DNA of 64,000 nucleotides from NCBI GenBank assembly GCA_030147845.1, contig JASBUN010000064.1:38501-102500 (forward strand), written 5' to 3'. The stretch comes from Gammaproteobacteria bacterium (GTDB lineage Bacteria; Pseudomonadota; Gammaproteobacteria; JASBUN01). Of this stretch, positions 56,445 through 64,000 are shown piece after piece (within the stretch, counting starts at the first letter, position 1; the number at the start of each line of letters is the position of its first letter). Under the pieces are notes generated by a model. The model ran no database searches. It saw nothing but the letters and a program-made list of their open reading frames with translations, and was not told the origin of the DNA. Both the position numbers and the translations under genes were made by a program.

Positions 56445-57593
56445 ATGAGCGAGTACCTGCCCGGTTTAGCCGGGGTGCCGGCAACCCAGTCGAATATTTC
56501 CGATATCGATGGCGCCAAAGGTCTATTGACCTATCGCGGCTACCCGATCGGGCAGTTGGCCAAAGACAGCAGTTTTGAAGAGACCACGCTGTTGTTATTG
56601 GATGGCGAATTACCGAACGCCGAGGAATTGCGCGATTTCGATTCGCAATTGCGCCAGAACCGCGAGGTCAAATTCCATATTCGCGAGATGATGCGCTATC
56701 TACCGGCTACCGGCCACCCGATGGATATGCTGCAGAGTGCGGTGGCCTGTCTGGGTATGTTCTATCCCGGCCAGGAAAACCTCGGCGGCCACGGCGATCT
56801 CGAATACGTACACAATATGACGGTAAAGATCATTGCGCGTATGGGCACCCTGGTGGCTATGTGGGAACGTATCCGCAACGGCTATGATCCGATACCGCCG
56901 CGCGAAGATCTCAGCTATGCCGAGAACTTTCTCTACATGTTTACCGGCAAGGTGCCGGACCCACTATTGGCGCGCATACTCGATGTCTGTTTGATCCTGC
57001 ACGCCGAACACACCATCAATGCGTCGACCTTTTCGGTATTGGTCACCGGCTCGACATTGGCCAGCCCCTACAGTGTTATCCCGGCCGCGATCGGCACGCT
57101 CTCGGGTCCGCTGCACGGTGGCGCCAATCAGAAAGTCGTGGAGATGCTCGAAGACATCGGCAGTCCGGCGCGTGCGGCCGATTACGTCGACGAACGCTTG
57201 ACCAGCAAGTCGGTGATCTGGGGCATGGGGCATCGCGAATACAAAACCAAGGACCCGCGTGCGAAGATTTTGCAGGGCTTGACCGAAGAATTCATGCGTA
57301 CGCGCGGTGGCGACATCAACCCGCTGTTTGAGGTGGCGCTCGAGGTCGAGCGCGTGTGCGAGGAACGCTTGGCGAGCAAAGGCGTGTACGCCAACGTCGA
57401 TTTCTATTCCGGCATCCTCTACACCGAGATGGGTATTCCGAAGGATCAATTCACCGCCGTGTTTGCCATCGCCCGCTCTGCCGGCTGGCTGGCGCATTGG
57501 CGCGAGCAGTTGTCCGATAATCGCATTTTCCGCCCCACCCAGGTCTATACCGGCAAGCAACGTCGCGAGTACGTCGCCATCGATCAGCGTTGA
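56445..57593 (+). CDS. Citrate synthase (short, citrate/2-methylcitrate synthase type)
   Basis: GLAGVPATQSNISDIDGAKGLLTYRGYPIGQLA, ILHAEHTINASTFS, GPLHGGANQKVVEML, WGMGHREYKTKDPRA and VDFYSGILYTEMGIP. Confidence 0.95.
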   Translation: MSEYLPGLAGVPATQSNISDIDGAKGLLTYRGYPIGQLAKDSSFEETTLLLLDGELPNAEELRDFDSQLRQNREVKFHIREMMRYLPATGHPMDMLQSAVACLGMFYPGQENLGGHGDLEYVHNMTVKIIARMGTLVAMWERIRNGYDPIPPREDLSYAENFLYMFTGKVPDPLLARILDVCLILHAEHTINASTFSVLVTGSTLASPYSVIPAAIGTLSGPLHGGANQKVVEMLEDIGSPARAADYVDERLTSKSVIWGMGHREYKTKDPRAKILQGLTEEFMRTRGGDINPLFEVALEVERVCEERLASKGVYANVDFYSGILYTEMGIPKDQFTAVFAIARSAGWLAHWREQLSDNRIFRPTQVYTGKQRREYVAIDQR

Positions 57594-57624
57594 CGCGCCG
57601 CAGCGTGTTGGCGCTGTTATCCGT

Positions 57625-59559
57625 TCAATGGCGGCTCAGAGCGGCATCGGCACGGCGGCCATATAAGTACACCGCGGCGACCAATACGATCAATAGTGCT
57701 TGCACCGCTAGTGTCTGGGCCGTCGGATAGATGCCCAGCAAACCTATGCGCGGAAAGTTCACCGGATCGGCAGGGAGTACGCCCGCCTCCTGTAGTCCCG
57801 CCATGCCATGACCCGCAAACGCCACCGCCAGTAGTAACATCACCGCCGAGTTGATTTTGAAAAACAGCTGCAATGGCAGGCGTATGCTGGAGCGTATGAT
57901 AATCCAGGTGAGCAAGAGCAACGCCAGTGCCCCACTGGCAATGCCGCCCCATAACCACAGTGTCGCGGCTGCTTCGGATTGCAGCCACAGGGCTTGGTAA
58001 AACAGCACGGTCTCGAACACTTCACGATACACAGCCACAAACGAGATCAGTGTCAGTAGCCACAATGCGCGCCCGTGCAAAGCGGTTTGAATACGTTCTT
58101 TGACGAATTGTTGCCATCGCACGGCATGGGTTTTGTTGTGCAACCAGAAGCCGACGTAGAGCAATACGACCGTGGCGATCAGTGCCGTTACGCCTTCGGT
58201 GACTTCGCGTCCGGCACCGCTGATCCCGATGATGTAGGACGATACACCCCAGGTGGCAAAACCGAGCAGCAGTGCGCCGACCCAACCGGCGTGCAGATAG
58301 GGTAAGGCATCGCGGCGCCCGGTTTTGACCAGCACGCCGCCGACCGCCGCCAAAATCAGGATTGCTTCGAGACCTTCACGCAGCAGTATCACCAGCGCGC
58401 TGACGAAAGCGACGGTGGGAGTGAGTTTGGTGTCCTGTTGTTGTTGCGCCGCCTGCGACAGCAGTTCGCGCAGGTGCTCGTGCGCTTGCGCGACGTGCGC
58501 TAGCGGCGCGCCGTCGCGAATGTGTTTGCGATAGGCGAGCATACCTTGTTCGATCGCGGTGACCATTCCTGGGGCGACCGCGCGTAAGGATGCCTCGGCC
58601 AACTCGAAGCCGTCCAAATAGGCCGACAGCGCCTGTTCGTAGGCTTTGTTGCGGTCGCCGGCGCGATAACTGGCGAGACTCTGGTCGAGTTTTTCGACGG
58701 CGATCGATAACGGTGACGTCTTTACCGTCGCCTGCGGTTGGCTGCGAAGATAGGCCAATAACGCCAGACCGTCGGCGCCGCTTTGTTCGCGCGCTTGACT
58801 GGGGGTGGTCTGCGTGAGTTGCGCGAGCGTGTACGGCGGCGCAGTGTGCGCTTTAGCCCAGAGGCGTGCACCGGCCTGACGTTGAGCGTCGCTGAAGGCG
58901 AAGTTGCCGACGTAGAAGGCCAGCGCCCAGCGCTGTTGCGCGCTCAGTCCGCTGAAGGCGGTCATGGCGGTGCCATCGACGCCCTGCGTAATGGCGCTGT
59001 ACAAGCCATAAACACTGCGTTGATAGGCGCGCCCGGTGTCATGAAAGTTGATCGGCCGCGGCGTCAGTGACGCCGCGGCAGGGCCGTCGCCGCGACCGTG
59101 TTCGCCGTGGCAACTGGCGCAGTGCGTCTGGTACAAAGGCGCGACTTGTTCCGGGTTGGGTGGCTGGCGTGGCGCCACTGTGACGCCGTAGAGGGTAACG
59201 ATACGATCGCGCATGGCCCGCGTCGCCGCGCTGATCTCGCCGCCGTCGTGACGCTGGCGGATACTGGTGCTGAGTTGCTGCGCCTGGCCCAGCAGTTCAG
59301 CGCGCCCGGGCCGTTGCGGTAAGGCGGCGATGACCTGTTGCAAGCGTTCGGCGAATTCCAATTGCTCGTTATACTCGGTGGCGTTGACGACCTTGCCGTT
59401 GGCGACGGTAGCGGGATAATCGACGCCGATATAATCGAGAATGTGAAGCGCATTTTCTGGTGTCGGCGCCGCCAGGGCCGGCGCGGCGCCCACTAGTACC
59501 AACAGCGTCAGCAGGGCAACGCGACGCACGCACGCGCATATGTTGTTGGGGGTTGTCAT
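57625..59559 (-). CDS. FTR1-family iron permease with N-terminal cytochrome c domain
   Basis: Signal peptide, CASCHGEHGRGDGPAA heme-binding CxxCH, C-terminal FTR1 with LREGLEAILILAAV and AVYREVFETVLFYQAL. Confidence 0.9.
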   Translation of the reverse strand: MTTPNNICACVRRVALLTLLVLVGAAPALAAPTPENALHILDYIGVDYPATVANGKVVNATEYNEQLEFAERLQQVIAALPQRPGRAELLGQAQQLSTSIRQRHDGGEISAATRAMRDRIVTLYGVTVAPRQPPNPEQVAPLYQTHCASCHGEHGRGDGPAAASLTPRPINFHDTGRAYQRSVYGLYSAITQGVDGTAMTAFSGLSAQQRWALAFYVGNFAFSDAQRQAGARLWAKAHTAPPYTLAQLTQTTPSQAREQSGADGLALLAYLRSQPQATVKTSPLSIAVEKLDQSLASYRAGDRNKAYEQALSAYLDGFELAEASLRAVAPGMVTAIEQGMLAYRKHIRDGAPLAHVAQAHEHLRELLSQAAQQQQDTKLTPTVAFVSALVILLREGLEAILILAAVGGVLVKTGRRDALPYLHAGWVGALLLGFATWGVSSYIIGISGAGREVTEGVTALIATVVLLYVGFWLHNKTHAVRWQQFVKERIQTALHGRALWLLTLISFVAVYREVFETVLFYQALWLQSEAAATLWLWGGIASGALALLLLTWIIIRSSIRLPLQLFFKINSAVMLLLAVAFAGHGMAGLQEAGVLPADPVNFPRIGLLGIYPTAQTLAVQALLIVLVAAVYLYGRRADAALSRH

Positions 59560-59584
59560 GGCTATCTCGCAGCCGAAACCGAAA

Positions 59585-59599
59585 TGATAATGATTCCAG
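59585..59599 (-). promoter_or_regulatory. Fur-box-like sequence upstream of the FTR1 gene
   Basis: gaaaTGATAATgATTccAG: left half-site TGATAAT exact, right half partial, 26 bp upstream of the start at 59559. Confidence 0.5.
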
Positions 59600-59650
59600 T
59601 TTACTAATCTGCCGGGGGCTGTGCAACCAGGTTCGGGCGTGACCGGCCGG

Positions 59651-60811
59651 TTAGTCGCTATGGCCGGGGTAGATTCCGCCAAGCACTACTGCACGACGTG
59701 CGCCGGTGACGGCGGGCAGATTGCCGGCCATACTGGCCAGCGTGCACTGGGCCAACCACGCGAATGCGGTCGCTTCCACCCAGTCCGGCGCTAATCCATA
59801 AACCTCGGTGCTGGCGACGCGCAGCTCCGGCAGGTGACGTCGCAAGCGGCCCATCAGGTCGTCGTTGTGCACGCCGCCGCCGCACACCAGCGCCTGGCGG
59901 CAGCCCGGCAGATGTAAGCGCAAGGCGTCGGCGATGCTGCGCGCGGTCAGTTCCGATAGCGTCGCTTGGACGTCGGCGGGCGCGCGCGCCGAGTCGGCGT
60001 CGCCGAGCATGTGTGCGAGCCAGTCGCGGTTGAAATGTTCGCGTCCGGTGCTTTTCGGCGCCGCTCGGGCGAAATAGGGATCGCTTAGCATGCGCCCGAG
60101 CAGATCAGCGTCGACCGTGCCGCCGGCCGCCCATTGACCGCCCTGATCATGTGAACGCCGCAGATGGCGATTGGCACAGATATCCAGCAGGACGTTGCCC
60201 GGGCCGGTATCGAAGCCGGTTACCTGCGCTTGCGGGTTTGCGGGCAGCAGCGTGACGTTGGCCATGCCGCCGATATTGATGACGGCGCGATCTTCGTCCG
60301 CCGCGCGCAGCAGGGCGGCGTGAAACGCCGGCACCAACGGCGCCCCCTGGCCGCCGGCCGCCATGTCGCGGCGGCGAAAATCGGCCACGGTCGTAATGCC
60401 GGTACGCTCGGCAATAGTGTTCGGGTCACCGATTTGCACGGTATAAGGTAAGGTTGCTTGCGGCGCGTGCCGCACTGTTTGTCCGTGGCTGCCGATCGCG
60501 CTAATGCGGTCGGCGTCGACGCCGGCATCGGCAAGCAGGGCGTGTACGGCATCGGCGAATAAGTGTCCGACTTCGATATCGGCTTGCGCCAAGCGGTCGA
60601 GTTCGTTTTCACCGGCGCTACATAGCGCTAACAGTCGTTGGCGCAGCGCTTCCGGTAGCGGATGAGCAATGGCGCTGATCAAGCGCGTGGCGGACGCTGA
60701 CAGTTCGACCAGCACGGCATCTACCGCGTCCATACTGGTGCCGGATATCAAGCCGACGAATAGTCCGCTCGAGTTAGCGGATGTGTCGCCCTGGTGGCTA
60801 TGCGTGCTCAC
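59651..60811 (-). CDS. anmK: Anhydro-N-acetylmuramic acid kinase
   Basis: LFVGLISGTSMDAVDAVLVEL, IGSHGQTVRHAP, QIGDPNTIAERTGITTVADFRRRDMAAGGQGAPLVPAFH and NIGGMANVTLL. Confidence 0.96.
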   Translation of the reverse strand: MSTHSHQGDTSANSSGLFVGLISGTSMDAVDAVLVELSASATRLISAIAHPLPEALRQRLLALCSAGENELDRLAQADIEVGHLFADAVHALLADAGVDADRISAIGSHGQTVRHAPQATLPYTVQIGDPNTIAERTGITTVADFRRRDMAAGGQGAPLVPAFHAALLRAADEDRAVINIGGMANVTLLPANPQAQVTGFDTGPGNVLLDICANRHLRRSHDQGGQWAAGGTVDADLLGRMLSDPYFARAAPKSTGREHFNRDWLAHMLGDADSARAPADVQATLSELTARSIADALRLHLPGCRQALVCGGGVHNDDLMGRLRRHLPELRVASTEVYGLAPDWVEATAFAWLAQCTLASMAGNLPAVTGARRAVVLGGIYPGHSD

Positions 60812-60815
60812 ACGT

Positions 60816-62294
60816 TCAATTGCGCGCCAGACGCGAGCGGTCGAGCGTTTCCAACTGAGCCACCAGCGGGGCGGCCTTTGCTATGAAGTCGTTGCGATAT
60901 TTTTTGGCGATGGATTGTGCCATGGGCAATTTCACGGTGAGTGGATTGCGGTGTACGCCATTGATACGAAATTCGTAGTGCAGGTGCGGGCCGGTGGCCA
61001 GGCCCGACATGCCGACGTAGCCGATGACTTGGCCTTGGTTGACGTGGCCGCCGACGCGGATGTGCCGATTGAATGCCGACATGTGTCCATATAAAGTACT
61101 GTAGCGGCTACCGTGTCGCACGATGATGACGCGCCCATAGCCGCCTTTGCGGCCCTTGAATATCACTTTGCCGTCGCCGGTAACGCGAATCGGCGTGCCG
61201 CGCGGCGCGGCGTAATCGACACCTTTGTGCGCGCGAATGCGGTTCAGGATGGGGTGCATACGATGTAGATTGAAGCGCGAGCTGATGCGGGTGAATTTCA
61301 CCGGTGTGCGCAGGAACGCTTTGCGCATGCTGTGGCCGTCGGGCGTGTAATAGTCCGCGTGTCCGCTCGCGTCGACGTAACGTATGGCGCGATAAGTCTT
61401 GCCGCGGTTAGTGAATTCGGCGGCAATGATGTCGCCGGTACCGATTTTGTCGCCGTCGACATAGCGATCTTCATAGAGCACGGTGAAGTGATCGCCTTGG
61501 CGAATATCGAGCGCGAAGTCGATATCCCAGCCGAATATGGAGGCCAACTCCATGGTCAAGTTGTCGGGAAGGCCGGCGTTTTGCGATGCCTGAAACAGTG
61601 AGTCCTGGATCTCGCCGCTGGCGTACGCAGTGCGTACCTCGACCTTGCGACTGATCTGTTTGGCTACGAAGCCGCCGTCGCGGGCGAGCACGTGAATACT
61701 GTGCACGGGGTCGGTTTCGTGCACCATTTCCAGTAAATGGTGCTGATCGTCGATGCGCAGTTTGATGGTGTCGCCGGGGAACAGCGTTTTGAATTGCTTT
61801 ACCGGGCCGCCCAATTGCAGCACTTCGTACAATTGTCGCGCGCTCAGGCCCGCATGCTGAAAAATCAAGGCCAGGTTGTCGCCGCGCTTGACGGTGACGT
61901 TGTGCCAACTACCGGCTGGTTCCGGTGCGGTTGTTTTTGCGCTAATCGGTGACGCCGGCGCGGCTGCGTTCGCCGCCGGCTTGGTGGCCGGTGTTGCCAC
62001 CGGCGCCGTCGGGGGTGCCGTTGGGGGTGCGGCGGCCGGCAGGGGCAGATCTTGGCTGATCGAAGCCGTTTTATGCGCCGGCGACGTTAATGCCATGGCA
62101 TTGTCGCGCTCGGCAGCCGGCGCGTTGAGCGTTTGGTGGCGAATGGCGCGCGCATTTTGGGTCGCCATGGTCGAAATCAGCGCGACCGCCGTAGCGACGA
62201 TCAACGCCACCACGATATGCAGTCGCCGCAGACGCAGCAAGCGCGATGTGATGGTGCTCGCCGAGGTATCGGATGATTTGTGATCGTCATTCAT
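60816..62294 (-). CDS. M23-family murein DD-endopeptidase (OapA/LysM-like N-terminus)
   Basis: TVKRGDNLALIFQHAGLSARQLYEVL, RMHPILNRIRAHKGVDYAAPRGTPIRVTGDGKV and GPHLHYEFRINGVHRNPLTV. Confidence 0.94.
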   Translation of the reverse strand: MNDDHKSSDTSASTITSRLLRLRRLHIVVALIVATAVALISTMATQNARAIRHQTLNAPAAERDNAMALTSPAHKTASISQDLPLPAAAPPTAPPTAPVATPATKPAANAAAPASPISAKTTAPEPAGSWHNVTVKRGDNLALIFQHAGLSARQLYEVLQLGGPVKQFKTLFPGDTIKLRIDDQHHLLEMVHETDPVHSIHVLARDGGFVAKQISRKVEVRTAYASGEIQDSLFQASQNAGLPDNLTMELASIFGWDIDFALDIRQGDHFTVLYEDRYVDGDKIGTGDIIAAEFTNRGKTYRAIRYVDASGHADYYTPDGHSMRKAFLRTPVKFTRISSRFNLHRMHPILNRIRAHKGVDYAAPRGTPIRVTGDGKVIFKGRKGGYGRVIIVRHGSRYSTLYGHMSAFNRHIRVGGHVNQGQVIGYVGMSGLATGPHLHYEFRINGVHRNPLTVKLPMAQSIAKKYRNDFIAKAAPLVAQLETLDRSRLARN

Positions 62295-62525
62295 AAAGTG
62301 AAGGTAATACCCAGAAATTTATGGAATATTTGACCGCTACGATAGCTTGTGTCGGTGTTGTGGTCAAACCTTGTCCGTGCGTATTGAGACGCAGTCGGCA
62401 GGCGTTACCCATATACGGGTTGGCGCACAATATACCCTTTTAACGGCCTATCGAGTATCTTCTAGACCCGCTCGCGCGCCGAATCGCGCCGGGCGTCGAC
62501 TTTTTTCTGCTTTTGAGGAGTATGC

Positions 62526-63728
62526 ATGGCTGTCATTTCCGAGGCGCTGGAAGTCATCCGGCGCGGCGCACACGAGATTCTGCTCGAGCAGGATTTGGTC
62601 GCGAAACTTAAAGAAGGGCGACCGTTGCGTGTCAAGGCCGGTTTCGACCCGACGGCTCCGGATCTGCACCTTGGTCATACCGTGCTACTCAACAAATTGC
62701 GCCAGTGTCAGGATTTGGGGCACGAAGCGATTTTCCTGATCGGTGATTTCACCGGCATGATCGGCGACCCCACTGGCAAGAGTGCGACGCGACCGCCGCT
62801 CACGCGTGAGCAGGTGGTTGATAATGCGCGCAGCTACGAACAGCAAATATTCAAAATTCTGGACCCAGAGCGCACCACGGTGGCGTTCAATTCCCGCTGG
62901 ATGAGTGACTTGAGTGCGGCCGACCTTATCGCGTTGGCGGCCAAACACACGGTGGCGCGCATGTTGGAACGCGACGACTTCAGCAAACGCTACGCCGCCG
63001 GGCAAGCCATTGCCATACACGAGTTCTTGTATCCGATGATCCAAGGCTACGACTCGGTCGTGCTGAAAGCGGATATCGAGCTCGGCGGTACCGATCAGAA
63101 ATTCAATTTGTTGATGGGACGCCAACTGCAGGAAACGCACGGGCAGAAGCCGCAGGTGGTGCTGACCATGCCGATTTTGGAAGGGCTGGACGGCGTACAG
63201 AAAATGTCGAAGTCGCTGGGAAATTACATCGGCATCGATGAAACACCTGACAATATGTTCGGCAAGCTCATGTCGATCTCCGATGATTTGATGTGGCGCT
63301 ATTTCGAGCTGTTGAGTTTTCGCTCGTTGGATGAGATTGCGCGTTATCAGCGCGAAGTCGGCGATGGCGCCAATCCGCGCGACATCAAATTCCTGCTCGG
63401 CGAAGAGATCGTGGCGCGTTTCCATGGCGCCGCCGCCGGTAAGCGCGCACGCGATCACTTCATCGCCCGATTTCAGAAAGGAGCACTGCCCGACGACATG
63501 CCGGAGTTGCGTTTAGCGGCAGACAACGGCCATCTGGCCATTGCCGCGTTATTGAAGCAGGCCGGTTTGACCGCCAGTACGTCGGAGGCTCTACGCATGG
63601 TCAAGCAGGGCGCCGTGCGCGTCGATGGTGAGCGCGTCGAGGACGGGCAGATGCGGATCGAGGTCGGCTCGACACACGTATTCCAAGTGGGCAAGCGTCG
63701 TTTTGCGCGCGTGACCGTAGCCGACTAG
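62526..63728 (+). CDS. tyrS: Tyrosyl-tRNA synthetase
   Basis: [50 protein letters not shown] and C-terminal S4-like domain. Confidence 0.97.
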   Translation: MAVISEALEVIRRGAHEILLEQDLVAKLKEGRPLRVKAGFDPTAPDLHLGHTVLLNKLRQCQDLGHEAIFLIGDFTGMIGDPTGKSATRPPLTREQVVDNARSYEQQIFKILDPERTTVAFNSRWMSDLSAADLIALAAKHTVARMLERDDFSKRYAAGQAIAIHEFLYPMIQGYDSVVLKADIELGGTDQKFNLLMGRQLQETHGQKPQVVLTMPILEGLDGVQKMSKSLGNYIGIDETPDNMFGKLMSISDDLMWRYFELLSFRSLDEIARYQREVGDGANPRDIKFLLGEEIVARFHGAAAGKRARDHFIARFQKGALPDDMPELRLAADNGHLAIAALLKQAGLTASTSEALRMVKQGAVRVDGERVEDGQMRIEVGSTHVFQVGKRRFARVTVAD

Positions 63729-63778
63729 GGGTTTTGCGCTGCGTCGGCACGGTCGTTACAGAAATCGACAAAAAGGCA

Positions 63779-63806
63779 TTGACCCGCGGTCGAAGGCCGG
63801 TATAAT
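63779..63806 (+). promoter_or_regulatory. Strong sigma-70 promoter, probable rRNA operon promoter
   Basis: TTGACC-N16-TATAAT followed by the GC-rich discriminator gcgcgc, with A-rich upstream sequence. Confidence 0.8.
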
Positions 63807-63950
63807 GCGCGCTCTCCAGTACGAAGAGGTGCTGGAAGAAGCGGGGCAACGCAGTGTCGGTTCAGAACTTCTTTGCCACAAGCTATTGACGGGGTTTCTC
63901 TTACCCAGATACAATTCCTCTTCTCGGTTGGGCGAAGTTCCCGGCCTCGG

Positions 63951-64000
63951 TTCTTTAGAAAATCAGGTCAGATAATTTGTGTGGGTGCTTGCGTCGATCA
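63951..64000 (+). promoter_or_regulatory. rRNA operon leader with boxA-like element (16S gene expected just beyond the window)
   Basis: ggTTCTTTAgaaAATCAGGTCAGATAATTTGTGTGGGTGCTTGCG resembles the 16S leader boxA region of gammaproteobacteria. Position directly after tyrS. Confidence 0.72.

Noticed and set aside
1-64000. CRISPR arrays, prophage, transposons and tRNA genes
   Set aside because: No spaced direct-repeat array, integrase/transposase ORF, terminal inverted repeats or convincing tRNA cloverleaf was seen by eye. tRNAscan-SE and a CRISPR finder would settle this.

Overview
This 64 kb window is a gene-dense, mostly housekeeping chromosomal segment, probably from a gammaproteobacterium. 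That placement rests on the argC–bactofilin–erpA–anmK–M23–tyrS–rrn-leader order, phoBR/phoU, YggX and ErpA. I found no phage, transposon, CRISPR array or tRNA. Most long ORFs map to recognisable core families: PPi-PFK, H+/Na+-PPase, Adk, Cls, Cfa, Mpl, UbiX, HemL, ThiE/ThiD, CpdA, ArgA/ArgE/ArgC, IlvD, PhoB/R/U, AmpD, RppH, PtsP, ErpA, citrate synthase, FTR1, AnmK, M23 peptidase and TyrS. The window ends in what looks like an rRNA-operon promoter and leader. The most interesting locus is about 21.76-26.15 kb. It holds a stand-alone bacterial CULT (cereblon-type, thalidomide-binding-fold) protein with the exact W-x5-W-x13-W spacing. Co-directional genes follow: a GNAT/C39-like peptidase fusion, an RLAN-type RimK-like ATP-grasp ligase and a small secreted protein with three degenerate PDEY repeats. 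A convergent exported retropepsin lies next to them. Other items worth a second look: adenylate kinase fused to a histone-H1-like Lys/Ala tail built from 18-bp tandem repeats; a cobalamin riboswitch upstream of a TonB/cobalamin-adenosyltransferase operon; a candidate sRNA or leader with promoter and terminator upstream of argC; two Pho-box-like sites upstream of phoB; and several multidomain fusions (DedA-PAP2-LssY, YbaK-HDOD, cytochrome c-FTR1). All family assignments come from reading motifs by eye. No database search was run.
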